A DNA stretch of 64,000 nt from contig CM037780.1 in NCBI GenBank assembly GCA_021229015.1, positions 61,152,961-61,216,960 on the forward strand, read 5' to 3'. Shown here one piece after another: positions 57,101-58,640 of this stretch. The notes below the pieces were generated by a model, which worked only from the letters and a program-made list of their open reading frames with translations, was not told where the DNA came from and made no database searches. The DNA comes from Solen grandis (taxonomy: Eukaryota; Mollusca; Bivalvia; Adapedonta; Solenidae). The position numbers and the translations under genes are program-made. How positions within the stretch are numbered: the first letter of the stretch is position 1; the number at the start of each line of letters is the position of its first letter.

Positions 57101-58165
57101 AAATATCTCATAACACTGTGCCTAAAAACTCAGGGATGTTACATATCACTATGCCTAACCACTATTGGATGTCACATACAGGGTTTTCCCTTTATATTTT
57201 CAATTGGCGGACAAATGACTCCTTGCAATACAGATAAAGAGACAAATTTTGAAATATTTGGAGGTCATTTAAGCAGTTTGAGGGACAAAATGCCCATTTT
57301 GTGTGCCAGGGAAAACCCTGCACATAATAAAATACTATGTTTAACCCAGGGCATGTAACATAACACTATGCTTACCTTGTCAAAATATGTCCCTACCCTC
57401 TGAGAGATGTTGCATAAAACTATGCATAACCACTCAGGCATGTAACATAACACTATGCTTACCCTTTCAAAATATGTCCCTACCCTCTGAGAGATGTTAC
57501 ATAAAACTATGCATAACCACTCAGGCATGTCACAAAACACTATGCTTACCCACTTAAACCATGTCCTTACCCTTGAGGGATGTCACTAAAAAGTATAAAG
57601 CCTTACCAGCTTGTTAGTTACTTGCATACTGGTTTGGTTTTTATTCTTGTTACACATCATTTTTCAGTTAGCTTTTGCGCAGTAATGAAACAATGATCCC
57701 ATAATGCACTGGACAGGAAGACGCACCACCAGAGCAAGGGTTATTAACCACACGAAGAGAGCTGTTTGGGAAACAACCGATATAATTAATATAAAACCTG
57801 ATCAGCTTGAAAGGTACACTACACTTTAAAACCCAAGAGATAAGTAGGAAATAAGTATATAAGTTGCCCTTATATGCTCAGTGCCAAGCAACTTGGGAGC
57901 TATACCAGTACCATTTTATGACTTTGGTATATGTTACAGCCAGGGATCAAACATACAATCTCCTGAATCTAGGGCAGGCACAAACCACTCTGCCTTAAGG
58001 ACCTATGTGTAAAAGGGTGTGACTGGGTGGTCATGGGTGAATGACTAATGTAACCTTGTGATACACATACCCGTGAACCATGCCATTTTCCTTGTAGTTG
58101 ACTTGGATAAACTTCCCAAACCGGCTGGAGTTGTTGTTGTGAACGGTCTTTGCATTACCAAAAGC
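4350..58165 (-). CDS. Myo9: Unconventional myosin IX (Myo9), partial, 22 internal exons
   Basis: Class IX myosins are single-headed actin motors whose tails carry a C1 zinc finger and a RhoGAP domain, linking motor activity to local Rho inactivation. Twenty-two GT-AG exons on this strand join into about 923 codons (2769 nt after removing one extra base in exon 19). Visible parts, in window-peptide numbering: switch [10 protein letters not shown] near 12-20, switch II DIFGFE near 240, relay helix about 245-277, loop-2 insert about 431-575, SH1/SH2-like segment [13 protein letters not shown] near 625-637, converter about 649-700, four IQ motifs about 705-798, then a Ser/Asp-rich tail start. The class IX call rests on the long loop-2 insert followed by [10 protein letters not shown], the DPVAVLRW segment, and [10 protein letters not shown]. 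The P-loop, the N-terminal RA extension, and the C1 and RhoGAP exons were not found and should lie outside. Class IX is near certain; the vertebrate a/b distinction does not apply. Confidence 0.93.
4754..4924 (-). CDS. Myo9: Myo9 exon 21: Ser/Asp-rich tail
   Basis: 171 nt, phase 2 to phase 2. It encodes [20 protein letters not shown], then [20 protein letters not shown] to NRTNQQTR. It is a disordered acidic tail with several SP/TP sites. The acceptor is ttcacacag and the donor gtactggg. The only other long reading here (4728-4919) is a shadow frame. Confidence 0.85.
5109..5579. repeat. 76-bp minisatellite, about 6 copies
   Basis: Units contain ACACACTCCAGACCCCACAT, AACCCACCCTCAGTCTCT and CTTCTCCATCTCATCA. 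The array ends at the exon 20 donor. The unit's AACCCACCC...AGTCTCT...CTTCT...ATCTC...TCATCA matches the + strand of the exon edge at 5573-5625, so the array seems to have grown from it. The open readings across it are artefacts of the repeat. Confidence 0.9.
5580..5744 (-). CDS. Myo9: Myo9 exon 20: start of tail, charged
   Basis: 165 nt, phase 2 to phase 2. It encodes [20 protein letters not shown], a charged, possibly coiled-coil stretch, then [20 protein letters not shown] and a DRRDSE end. The acceptor is ttactgtag and the donor gtgggttt. The donor directly abuts a 76-bp minisatellite whose unit resembles the exon's last bases plus the donor. Confidence 0.85.
5745..6315. other. Intron sequence without recognised features
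   Basis: Unique-looking AT-rich sequence between exon 20 and a SINE. Confidence 0.5.
6316..6562 (-). mobile_element. tRNA-derived SINE with well-kept head
   Basis: On the minus strand the head reads GGGGCCTCCGTGGCTGAG..., with an A-box-like TGGCTGAGAGGGTTAA and a perfect B box GGGTTCGAATCCC about 60 nt later. The spacing fits a type II (Ser/Leu-like) tRNA with a long variable arm. The body ends near ATGACTGAAATACTGT, shared with other SINE copies here. Confidence 0.8.
6600..7636 (+). mobile_element. Pearl-like element, family P, copy 2
   Basis: It starts ACAAGAGTGCCAGTGATGCC, then ATACGCCACC. It carries three good 169-bp cores (near 7112, 7280, 7449) plus a diverged one near 6838, an ACGG tract at 7566-7587, and an end CAGCGGCATATAAAA. 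The 5'/3' complement is weaker than in copy 1, so it is older or decayed. Confidence 0.82.
7637..8107. other. Intron sequence without recognised features
   Basis: Includes a C13 homopolymer near 7858-7869; nothing else is recognised. Confidence 0.5.
8108..8640. repeat. 36-bp minisatellite, about 14 copies
   Basis: The unit is built on GTGTGAGTGAGGACTGGACA then GTATATAGCCCCTATT. Several variants carry an extra CAGCCC block. The unit length, divisible by three, leaves an 82-codon reading with repeated [10 protein letters not shown] that has no coding support. Confidence 0.9.
8641..10911. other. Intron sequence, mostly unrecognised
   Basis: Near 9350-9500 there are words of the foldback MITE (CCTGATCAG, AACCTGATCTGGG) in decayed form. 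No exon, no clear element ends. Confidence 0.45.
10912..11005. repeat. 47-bp direct duplication containing a palindrome
   Basis: Two adjacent 47-bp copies, each with CCAGGTATAAATACCTGG or its one-base variant CCAGGCATAAATACCTGG. The first is a perfect 18-bp palindrome. Confidence 0.85.
11549..11773 (+). mobile_element. Degenerate TTAA-type MITE, older family
   Basis: Starts TCAACCCTTTACCTCATGAA and ends AGTAAAGGGTTAA. The ends resemble the foldback MITE but the interior differs. Left ends of the same type recur near 12199 and 51194. Confidence 0.55.
11774..13471. other. Intron sequence with weak repeats
   Basis: Contains a left end of the older TTAA family near 12199 and a loose series of AACATATCTCAGTA words between 12825 and 13090. 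Nothing gene-like. Confidence 0.5.
13472..13642 (-). CDS. Myo9: Myo9 exon 19: IQ2-IQ4, with one-base frameshift
   Basis: 171 nt. It starts in phase 0 with [20 protein letters not shown], then [13 protein letters not shown]. In that frame a TAG follows after VSPSPT. The other frame reads [20 protein letters not shown] then RKK, a clear fourth IQ motif running into a consensus donor (gtgagtcc). Dropping one A from the A5 run (+ strand T5 at 13541-13545) joins the two and gives 170 nt, which is what exon 20's phase requires. It is either a base error in the assembly or a disabling mutation. Confidence 0.88.
13688..13826 (+). mobile_element. SINE fragment, second family
   Basis: GGATCCCATGAAGTATGATC, CCCAGCCACTAAGTACTGGT and CCAACCCAGGAACC recur in variant form at 48598-48715 and 62095-62200, where a B box is visible. 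The head is degraded here. Confidence 0.5.
13971..14192. mobile_element. 222-bp foldback MITE with poly-A/T ends
   Basis: The left end TAGGGC-A(n)-TCGTTTCTGGTCTC pairs with the right end GAGACCAGAAACG-TAACC-T(n)-GGCCTA. The inverted CGTTTCTGGTCTC block is exact. It sits inside the GTGCTGATCCAA minisatellite tract, so it inserted into the array. Confidence 0.75.
14193..15640. repeat. 34-bp minisatellite, split by an insertion
   Basis: The unit is GGTACTGATCCTGTGTAGGT then AGTGACCTAATATA. Diverged units run from 14193 to 14500 (a few before 13971), and about ten nearly identical 34-bp units run from 15301 to 15640. The intervening 14501-15296 is foreign to the array. Confidence 0.88.
14501..15296. 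mobile_element. About 795-bp insertion with ACGATACACG clusters
   Basis: It interrupts the array at CCTCATA and rejoins at TATATGTACTGATCC. The ends GGGGGTTTATACATGATACG and (reverse strand) GGGGCTTGCGTTCATGTTGG are loosely alike, suggesting decayed inverted ends with a TA target. Both flanks of the insert carry dense ACGATACACG, ACGTTACACG and AACGAACGAT words. No transposase reading. Confidence 0.5.
15717..15950 (-). mobile_element. SINE, head missing
   Basis: Shares CATCCCACCAACCGTATTTT, ACATGTGGCAGGATACCACA and CCAACCAGTCCTGCAACTAC with the copies at 24429, 35241 and 50220. The tRNA-like head is absent. Confidence 0.7.
16064..16213 (-). CDS. Myo9: Myo9 exon 18: converter end and first IQ motif
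   Basis: 150 nt, phase 0 both ends. It encodes [20 protein letters not shown], then [19 protein letters not shown] (IQ1), and ends TNTVILQ, the first half of IQ2. IQ motifs bind calmodulin or light chains and form the lever arm. The acceptor is aatgtacag and the donor gtacagct. Confidence 0.95.
16214..16850. other. Intron sequence with a CA run
   Basis: Holds a short (CA)n run near 16523-16542 and poly-T at 16342; nothing else is recognised. Confidence 0.5.
16851..20020 (+). mobile_element. Pearl-like element, family C, copy 1 (interrupted)
   Basis: It starts ACAAGAGCTGTCAGAGGACA, with GCTGTC-agag-GACAGC able to pair, followed by GCTCGACTATTC. The exact complement GAATAGTCGAGC occurs at about 19786-19797, and a variant end GAATAGTTGAGC near 20004. 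Cores share CTAAGTTAAAAAGGGGCCAT. A different element is inserted at 17426-19262 within a core. Two successive 3' ends suggest a tail duplication. Confidence 0.82.
17426..19262 (+). mobile_element. Pearl-like element, family D, nested in family C
   Basis: It starts ACAAGAAAGTCAGTAGAACT, with GTCAGT-aga-ACTGAC able to pair, followed by TGCTCCCCGAAG. Several tandem cores of about 155 bp (AGCTTCCCATAAAGTTTCGT, CCTGAGAAATAGCCCGGACA) run from about 17890 to 19165. An ACGG tract lies at 19180-19222, and the end CTTCGGTGAGCATAAAA pairs with the 5' block in 11 of 12 positions. Host sequence CTAAGTTAA / AAGGAGCCATAAC rejoins across it. Confidence 0.88.
20095..21176 (+). mobile_element. Pearl-like element, family B, copy 1
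   Basis: It starts ACAAGAGGGCCATGATGGCC, with GGGCCAT and ATGGCCC palindromic, followed by TCGCTCACCTGAG. About three cores of 165-175 bp (GTGACCCCTGGTGTGGGGTC) precede an ACGG/ACGC tract at 21060-21120 and the end GCTCATGTGAGCTAAAAA. The 5' and 3' blocks pair imperfectly (about 10 of 12). The 146-codon reading here is just the core repeat. A decayed head of the same family lies at 20038. Confidence 0.85.
21190..21857 (+). mobile_element. Headless pearl-like fragment, about four cores
   Basis: Four units of about 145 bp carry GGTGGCCATCTTGGTTGGCG and CATTCCTGTAAAGTTTCATC. It ends with a short ACGACGG tract and CTCACCTGAGCACTTTGTG. It directly follows family B copy 1 and may be an older relative. 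Confidence 0.65.
22095..22470 (+). mobile_element. Pearl-like fragment, family E, copy 1
   Basis: Head ACAAGAAGTGTTCCTTGAAA with a weak hairpin (GTGTT/AACAC), ending in GGACAGATGAACAGACAGAC. The second copy at 29415 has a perfect head hairpin. Just upstream, at 22010-22085, is a 3' end of another family (ACGGACAGACGG ... GTGGGGGGTATAATA). Confidence 0.6.
22523..22645 (-). CDS. Myo9: Myo9 exon 17: converter
   Basis: 123 nt, phase 0 both ends. It encodes [20 protein letters not shown], then [20 protein letters not shown]. The YQIGxxK end is the usual converter edge that leads into VFL of the next exon. The acceptor is atgttacag and the donor gtgggtag. Confidence 0.96.
22694..22860 (+). repeat. 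Dispersed repeat, family J, copy 1
   Basis: AACAAGAGCACCGCATGCAG, TGTTAAAAGTGTTGGAGTAA and TATGAAACAGACAAGC recur in variant form at 31390-31540. The ACAAGAG start suggests a pearl-like head. Confidence 0.55.
23255..23446 (-). CDS. Myo9: Myo9 exon 16: [10 protein letters not shown] and SH helices
   Basis: 192 nt, phase 0 both ends. It encodes [30 protein letters not shown], then [20 protein letters not shown] and GYNYRLLFE. This is the SH2/SH1 region that couples the active site to the lever. The class IX consensus is usually TGMLETVRIR; here Ala replaces Glu. The acceptor is atcttcacag and the donor gtaaactc. Confidence 0.97.
23927..23996 (+). repeat. Pearl-like 3' end, isolated
   Basis: GGCGGACGGACGGGACAGAC followed by TATGCTCTCCATTGGGGAGC then ATAATAA. 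The ACGG tract and closing hairpin match a 3' end, but no head or core precedes it. Confidence 0.6.
24097..24204 (-). CDS. Myo9: Myo9 exon 15: end of insert, [10 protein letters not shown]
   Basis: 108 nt, phase 0 both ends. It encodes [20 protein letters not shown], then [16 protein letters not shown]. KPPSxSAQFQ marks the return from the class IX insert to the conserved motor. The acceptor is gtttgacag and the donor gtgggtgt. Confidence 0.94.
24429..24752 (-). mobile_element. SINE with TTTG-type tail
   Basis: On + the tail is a TTTG run at 24429-24452. The body has CAATAGAATTTCAGTCATTTGG, ACATGTAGCAAGATATCACA and CCAACCAGTCCTGGAACTAC, and the head complement is decayed (GATGCTATAACTACTCTGCC). 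Reads in the gene's direction. Confidence 0.72.
24810..24849 (-). CDS. Myo9: Myo9 exon 14: [13 protein letters not shown]
   Basis: Only 40 nt, phase 2 to phase 0, encoding [13 protein letters not shown] at the C-terminal end of the loop-2 insert. Only one of its three frames agrees with both neighbours, and another has a TAG. The acceptor is ttattgcag and the donor gtatgtata. The basic stretch fits an actin contact. Confidence 0.82.
24880..25713. other. Intron sequence without recognised features
   Basis: AT-rich, with no repeat or exon seen. Confidence 0.5.
25714..25941 (-). CDS. Myo9: Myo9 exon 13: loop-2 insert, Ser/Pro-rich
   Basis: 228 nt, phase 2 to phase 2. It begins [18 protein letters not shown] and passes [20 protein letters not shown] to [13 protein letters not shown]. 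It has several SP sites. An earlier donor after EYR (at 25743) would leave phase 0 and put a stop in exon 14. The donor at 25713 (gtatgttg) restores the frame and gives VLQ-KNKSFR, so it is preferred. Confidence 0.85.
26145..26815. repeat. 33-bp minisatellite, about 20 copies
   Basis: The unit is GGTACTGCACTAGCAGGAGT then AGCTTCTCTATCA. A few units are 30 bp or carry CACTACCTGG variants. Because 33 is divisible by three and the unit lacks stops, both strands stay open for 172-182 codons. These readings are not taken as genes. Confidence 0.93.
26816..27558. other. Intron sequence without recognised features
   Basis: G-rich, loosely repetitive words such as GTGGGGG and TTATCAGGAG, but no unit can be fixed. 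Confidence 0.45.
27559..27788 (+). mobile_element. Degenerate TTAA-type repeat
   Basis: Begins TTTAATCCCTTACC and ends GGTAGGGGGTTAA, both in TTAA, resembling worn foldback MITE ends. The interior is unlike the young copies. Confidence 0.5.
27945..28159 (+). mobile_element. Diverged foldback MITE
   Basis: Begins TTAACCCTTTACCATA and ends GGTAAAGGGTTCA. The interior keeps CAGTATAAAACCTACCCAGC and CTGATCAGGTTTTATACTG, the same inverted pair as the young family. Confidence 0.65.
28160..29200. other. Intron sequence with an AT foldback
   Basis: At 28993-29040 a run of AATTAAA and AATTAATT words can fold on itself. Nothing else is recognised. Confidence 0.45.
29201..29415 (-). mobile_element. 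TTAA-flanked foldback MITE, copy 2 (reverse)
   Basis: The only young copy in reverse orientation. Both TTAA ends are present, but the central palindrome has lost part of one arm (CAGATCAGGTTTAATG). A family E element begins at its right TTAA. Confidence 0.82.
29415..29690 (+). mobile_element. Pearl-like fragment, family E, copy 2
   Basis: ACAAGAAGTGTTCTTTGGAA with a perfect head hairpin, GTGTTC-tttg-GAACAC. Two AAGTGTGACAGAC words follow; no clear ACGG tract. Confidence 0.6.
30088..30117. repeat. (TA)n microsatellite
   Basis: About 15 uninterrupted TA units. Confidence 0.95.
30334..30418 (-). CDS. Myo9: Myo9 exon 12: loop-2 insert, first part
   Basis: 85 nt, phase 1 to phase 2. It encodes [20 protein letters not shown] and then LNSSHFLR, a low-complexity segment rich in basic residues and Ser. 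Loop 2 contacts actin, and its long insert in class IX is thought to tether the motor and allow processive movement by a single head. Confidence 0.85.
30921..31113 (-). CDS. Myo9: Myo9 exon 11: DFREKN to start of loop 2
   Basis: 193 nt, phase 0 to phase 1. It encodes [19 protein letters not shown], then [18 protein letters not shown] and [20 protein letters not shown] and DPVAVxRW are class IX hallmarks. The exon ends as loop 2 begins. The acceptor is ttgtaacag and the donor gtagataac. Confidence 0.96.
31390..31540 (+). repeat. Dispersed repeat, family J, copy 2
   Basis: CACATGCGGATGCCAACGCT, CTGTTAAAAGAGTTTGAGTA and TTTGAAACAGACACGC match the copy at 22694. It lies between exons 11 and 10. 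Confidence 0.55.
31690..31834 (-). CDS. Myo9: Myo9 exon 10: [13 protein letters not shown] to GRVKYQIK
   Basis: 145 nt, phase 2 to phase 0. It encodes [20 protein letters not shown] and ends [15 protein letters not shown], where HYAG.VKY is universal in myosin motors. The acceptor is gtgtttcag and the donor gtgggtgg. A truncated foldback MITE starts about 30 bp upstream of the acceptor, so the branch point may lie in or next to it. Confidence 0.95.
31865..31944 (+). mobile_element. Truncated foldback MITE near exon 10
   Basis: Carries only the right half, from GAGTTACTCGCAGGCTGATC to the end AGGGAAAGTGTTAA. It begins about 30 bp upstream (in gene sense) of the exon 10 acceptor. Confidence 0.85.
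32458..32522. repeat. G-run and GA microsatellite
   Basis: Runs of six, six and thirteen G occur between 32470 and 32501, followed by (GA)n. The runs could form a G-quadruplex on the + strand. Confidence 0.8.
32552..33306 (+). mobile_element. Pearl-like element, family F
   Basis: It starts ACAAGGCAGTCCAAAGGACA, with GTCC-aaa-GGAC able to pair, followed by ATCCCCCGCCGC. About two and a half cores of about 146 bp (TGACCTTGACCTTGAGCCAG) follow, then an ACGG tract at 33222-33262 and GCGGCGGGGGAT, an exact 12-nt complement of the 5' block. Confidence 0.88.
33307..35240. other. Intron sequence without recognised features
   Basis: Long AT-rich stretch. Near 34065-34130 a CATTATAACA word repeats. 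No exon or element ends are seen. Confidence 0.45.
35241..35547 (-). mobile_element. SINE with tRNA-like head
   Basis: The head on minus reads GGTCCCAGTGGCTGAGTGGT, an A-box-like start. The body shares the ATGGCATGATACCACACCCA block, and the tail is TTTGTTG-like. A family B pearl-like element begins ten bases past the head. Confidence 0.75.
35557..36786 (+). mobile_element. Pearl-like element, family B, copy 2
   Basis: Nearly identical to copy 1 over its first 350 bp, with only a few base changes. It has more cores (including two diverged ones with GGGGCGGGGCC), an ACGG/ACGC tract at 36690-36730 and the same end GCTCATGTGAGCTAAAAA. The close match suggests recent activity. Confidence 0.87.
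36942..37878. mobile_element. 937-bp DNA element with 27-bp inverted ends
   Basis: The left end TTAGAGCAAGTTCTACAATT-ATCAGCA and the reverse of the right end TTAGAGCAAGTGCTACAGTT-ATCGGCA differ at three positions. Both are flanked by TAAA, a possible 4-bp target copy. The motif ACAGTTATC, or a one-base variant, recurs on both sides, in opposite senses. The 103-codon reading inside is Cys-rich but unlike any transposase I know. Confidence 0.72.
38192..38313 (-). CDS. Myo9: Myo9 exon 9: lower 50K, EEY...LLDEEC
   Basis: 122 nt, phase 0 to phase 2. It encodes [20 protein letters not shown], then [20 protein letters not shown]. The GLFSLLDEE block is the family signature before the FPxATxxTL loop. 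The acceptor is attacag and the donor gtgagttttt. Confidence 0.96.
38699..38833 (-). CDS. Myo9: Myo9 exon 8: switch II and relay helix
   Basis: 135 nt, phase 0 both ends. It encodes [20 protein letters not shown], then [18 protein letters not shown] and HIFKFEQ. DIFGFE is switch II, and the rest is the relay helix that carries the nucleotide state to the converter. The acceptor is catttccag and the donor gtctggtg. The intron before it is large: 8.3 kb from the candidate microexon, 9.6 kb from exon 7. Confidence 0.97.
38834..40702. other. Intron sequence without recognised features
   Basis: AT-rich, with no clear repeats or exons. A piece near 38529-38640, next to exon 8, has weak SINE similarity (CCAACCGTATCTCAGTCATT). 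Confidence 0.45.
40703..41494 (+). mobile_element. Pearl-like element, family G, copy 1
   Basis: It starts ACTAGAAATGTGTCATAGGA; TGTGTC and GACACA can pair. The 5' block ATGCCCCCACCAAT and the end ATGGCGGGGCATAAAAAA pair in part. Cores of about 140 bp contain GTGACCTTGACCTTCAAGC. A (CA)n run replaces the ACGG tract. Confidence 0.8.
41570..42300. repeat. 78-bp minisatellite between two family G elements
   Basis: Units contain CCATGTGGTCCAGTACAACA, CAGTATCTAGGTTTGAGGGG and CCCAAATACAGCATTATAGT. Four units are almost identical; the right side is truncated and scrambled. The 125-codon minus and 75-codon plus readings are artefacts. Confidence 0.9.
42429..43310 (+). mobile_element. Pearl-like element, family G, copy 2
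   Basis: It starts ACTAGAAATGTGTCCATAGG, with GTGTCC-ata-GGACAC a perfect hairpin. The 5' block ATGCCCCTGCCAT pairs with the 3' ATGGCGGGGACAT in 11 of 13 positions. Cores repeat GTGACCTTGACCTTCAAGCT, and a (CA)n run precedes the end. Confidence 0.83.
43389..43488. other. Assembly gap, 100 N
   Basis: Exactly 100 unknown bases, probably a nominal gap size. It lies 79 bp past the second family G element and close to an AT microsatellite. Confidence 0.99.
43489..45162. other. Intron sequence without recognised features
   Basis: Holds a (CA)n run at 43734-43752 and poly-A at 44900-44920. No exon. Confidence 0.5.
45163..45520 (+). mobile_element. Pearl-like family B head, partial
   Basis: ACAAGAAGGCCATGATGGCT then TCGCTCACCTGAG, the family B head with the palindrome partly kept. 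One core-like stretch follows (TTGGTAGACAGTGACCTAAG). No tail is seen. Confidence 0.65.
46500..46735. repeat. 40-bp minisatellite, about 5 copies
   Basis: The unit is CTGTCTAAATGTAGGTCTCA then TTCCTGAGACCAGCTGACCA. TGAGACCA and TGGTCTCA-like words make the unit partly self-complementary. Confidence 0.88.
47147..47176 (-). CDS. Candidate Myo9 microexon (optional)
   Basis: A 30-nt stretch with acceptor gtttatcag and donor gtctatg encodes [10 protein letters not shown] in phase 0. It would fit between exons 7 and 8, both phase 0. A second donor (gtacagtg) would extend it to 47129, 48 nt, also in frame. Exons 7 and 8 already join well without it, so it is either alternative or chance. The reading is acidic and in frame, but short. 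Confidence 0.35.
47177..48426. other. Intron sequence without recognised genes
   Basis: At 47620-47840 a loose repeat contains GGTTGCTTAATAGAGGGAA and GAGAGCTGGCT twice. At 48355-48410 there is a GACAGACAGGTGGACA run. Nothing else. Confidence 0.5.
48427..48540 (-). CDS. Myo9: Myo9 exon 7: [17 protein letters not shown]
   Basis: 114 nt, phase 0 both ends. It encodes [20 protein letters not shown], then [18 protein letters not shown]. The RDxMAKxLYxxLFDWIV block is one of the most conserved in the family. The acceptor is attacag and the donor gtatgtag. Confidence 0.96.
48598..48715 (+). mobile_element. tRNA-derived SINE, second family
   Basis: TCTGGTCCAATGGTTTCATA is an A-box-like start and GTAGGTTCGATCCCC a good B box about 40 nt later. 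The following ACTGGTCAAACCC links it to 13688 and 62095. Confidence 0.65.
48834..49001 (-). CDS. Myo9: Myo9 exon 6: upper 50K and actin-contact loop
   Basis: 168 nt, phase 0 both ends. It encodes [18 protein letters not shown] through [17 protein letters not shown] to VVMNHRMED. Counting 16 residues back from the D of DAMAK (next exon) gives a Glu in GDETVV, so the TEDS position appears acidic; this is inferred by counting only. The acceptor (ccaccaatcag) sits in a short sequence repeated about 1.1 kb upstream in the intron, beyond an inserted pearl-like element. Confidence 0.94.
49063..50103 (+). mobile_element. Pearl-like element, family C, copy 2
   Basis: It starts ACAAGAGCTGTCAGAGGACA (same hairpin as copy 1), then CACTCGACTATTC, and ends GAATAGTCGAGCGAAAAA. 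Core units share AAGGGGCCATAATTTGTAA and CCTTGCATGCAAAACTTTAA. No ACGG tract. It starts 61 bp from the exon 6 acceptor. Confidence 0.85.
50220..50494 (-). mobile_element. SINE with full tRNA-like head
   Basis: The minus-strand head reads GTCCAAGTGGCTGAGTGGTT then AGAGCATCCGCCCTGG, a clear A-box region. The B box is decayed (GGATTCTGTCC). The tail is the AACCCAACAAAC type. Confidence 0.8.
51053..51107 (-). CDS. Myo9: Myo9 exon 5: [13 protein letters not shown] segment
   Basis: 55 nt, phase 2 to phase 0. It encodes [19 protein letters not shown], the helix that precedes the family's conserved LGN. The acceptor is attttcag and the donor gtaagtag. Confidence 0.93.
51356..51819 (+). mobile_element. 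Pearl-like element, family H
   Basis: Head GTATTGC-ttag-GCAATAC is a perfect 7-bp hairpin, followed by ATTCCCCTACCGGC. Two cores of about 125 bp (GGCCGTAATTCCGTCAAAAA, AAATTAGATGAATATCTGCA) follow, then an ACGG tract at 51759-51773 and the end GCCGGTAGGGGACT, complementary to the 5' block in 13 of 14 positions. Confidence 0.87.
52095..52195 (-). CDS. Myo9: Myo9 exon 4: upper 50K, MEMVGF segment
   Basis: 101 nt, phase 0 to phase 2. It encodes [20 protein letters not shown] and then [13 protein letters not shown]. Usual myosins carry DDAxxFxxLxxAMxxxGF here. The acceptor is gtatgacag and the donor gtcagtca. Confidence 0.93.
52277..52316. repeat. (TG)n microsatellite with a CG-rich end
   Basis: Twelve TG units followed by CGCGCACGCGCGCC, alternating purine-pyrimidine of the kind that can adopt Z-DNA. 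Confidence 0.9.
52317..53368. other. Intron sequence without recognised features
   Basis: Begins with a piece of the older TTAA family (CAGATCTGGGTCTATTTTGT); (TA)n at 52530-52544. Otherwise nothing. Confidence 0.5.
53369..53468 (-). CDS. Myo9: Myo9 exon 3: [11 protein letters not shown] segment
   Basis: 100 nt, phase 2 to phase 0. It encodes [19 protein letters not shown] and ends at [18 protein letters not shown] is typical of class IX motors. The acceptor is atttccag and the donor gtaggtgg. Confidence 0.95.
53748..53872 (+). repeat. Solo core unit of pearl-like family H
   Basis: Almost identical to the core at 51502-51628 (GTAAGTCATGGTGGTAGACT, CACACCAAAAATTAGATGAA, AAAAAAAGTCCGGAAAACTG), but with no head, tail or ACGG tract. 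It stops abruptly after GCCGTAATTCCG. Confidence 0.8.
54237..54478 (+). mobile_element. TTAA-flanked foldback MITE, copy 3
   Basis: Complete, with TTAACCCTTTCCCTCATA to TATGAGGGAAAGGGTTAA and the central palindrome. It ends 19 bp from the exon 2 donor. Confidence 0.88.
54498..54560 (-). CDS. Myo9: Myo9 exon 2: motor, YLLEKSR segment
   Basis: 63 nt, phase 2 to phase 2. It encodes [20 protein letters not shown] followed by ER, the conserved myosin strand and helix after switch I. The donor is gtaagttatg. A TTAA-flanked foldback MITE begins only 19 bp past this donor. Confidence 0.93.
55131..55545 (+). repeat. Pair of about 95-bp direct repeats
   Basis: 55131-55225 and 55448-55545 share TTTTGTCAATCTGCATA, AAGGGTATTTC and GTGGTA.TATGCCAT. 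Between them lie core-like words (GGGCCGTTACTCTGTCTGGT, CCAAGTTTGGTAAAGATTTG). It may be two cores of an unplaced pearl-like family. The 205-codon reading across it has no coding signs. Confidence 0.55.
55550..56739. other. Intron sequence with a SINE scrap
   Basis: A decayed SINE piece near 56345-56500 (CCCAGTATTCCAGTCATAAT, ACGCTGTAGACACATGGCAT). Otherwise nothing is recognised. Confidence 0.45.
56740..57580. repeat. Degenerate minisatellite, CATAACACTATGCTTA
   Basis: More than twelve CACTATGCTTA(A)CC words are spaced irregularly, with GATGTCACATA and CATGTCCCTACCCTCTGAGA between. Two units of about 109 bp at 57358-57560 are nearly alike. A non-repeat block at 57179-57320 is wedged inside. 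Confidence 0.7.
57857..57999 (-). mobile_element. SINE fragment beside exon 1
   Basis: CTTATATGCTCAGTGCCAAG, GGGAGCTATACCAGTACCAT and ACCACTCTGCC match the other SINEs. It lies 72 bp past the exon 1 donor. Confidence 0.65.
58071..58165 (-). CDS. Myo9: Myo9 exon 1 of window: switch I
   Basis: 95 nt, entering in phase 0 and leaving in phase 2. It encodes [18 protein letters not shown] and then [23 protein letters not shown] is switch I, which closes over the gamma phosphate of ATP. The acceptor reads tttgtttcag and the donor gtatgtgtat. The preceding P-loop exon is not found between 58166 and 64000, so it probably lies past the window edge. Confidence 0.95.
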
Positions 58166-58229
58166 CTGAAACAAACAATTAGCACCTCATTTCAACACTG
58201 TTACCATATTACAGCTACAAATATATCAC

Positions 58230-58640
58230 AAATACTGAATAAATATGACCATCATAATAAGACATTGGATATTTACCTCAGATCAAGATCCATTATAATA
58301 AGACATTGGATATTTACCTCAGATCATGATCCATTATAATAAGATATTGGATAAAACCTCAGATCATGATCAATCATAAGACATTGGATATTTATCTCAG
58401 ATAATGATCCATTATAATAAGACATTGGATATTTATCTCAGATAATGATCCATTATAATAAGACATTGGATAAAACCTCAGATCATGATCAATTATAATA
58501 AGACATTGGATATTTATCTCAGATCATGATCCATTATAATAAGACATTGGATATTTATCTCAGATCATGATCCATTATAATAAGACATTGGATATTTATC
58601 TCAGATCATGATCCATCAAAACAAGACATTGGCTATTTAT
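58230..58640. repeat. 41-bp minisatellite, about 10 copies
   Basis: The unit is CATTATAATAAGACATTGGA then TATTTATCTCAGATCATGATC. Variants have TAAAACC in place of TATTTATC. It starts 65 bp upstream of the exon 1 acceptor. Confidence 0.9.
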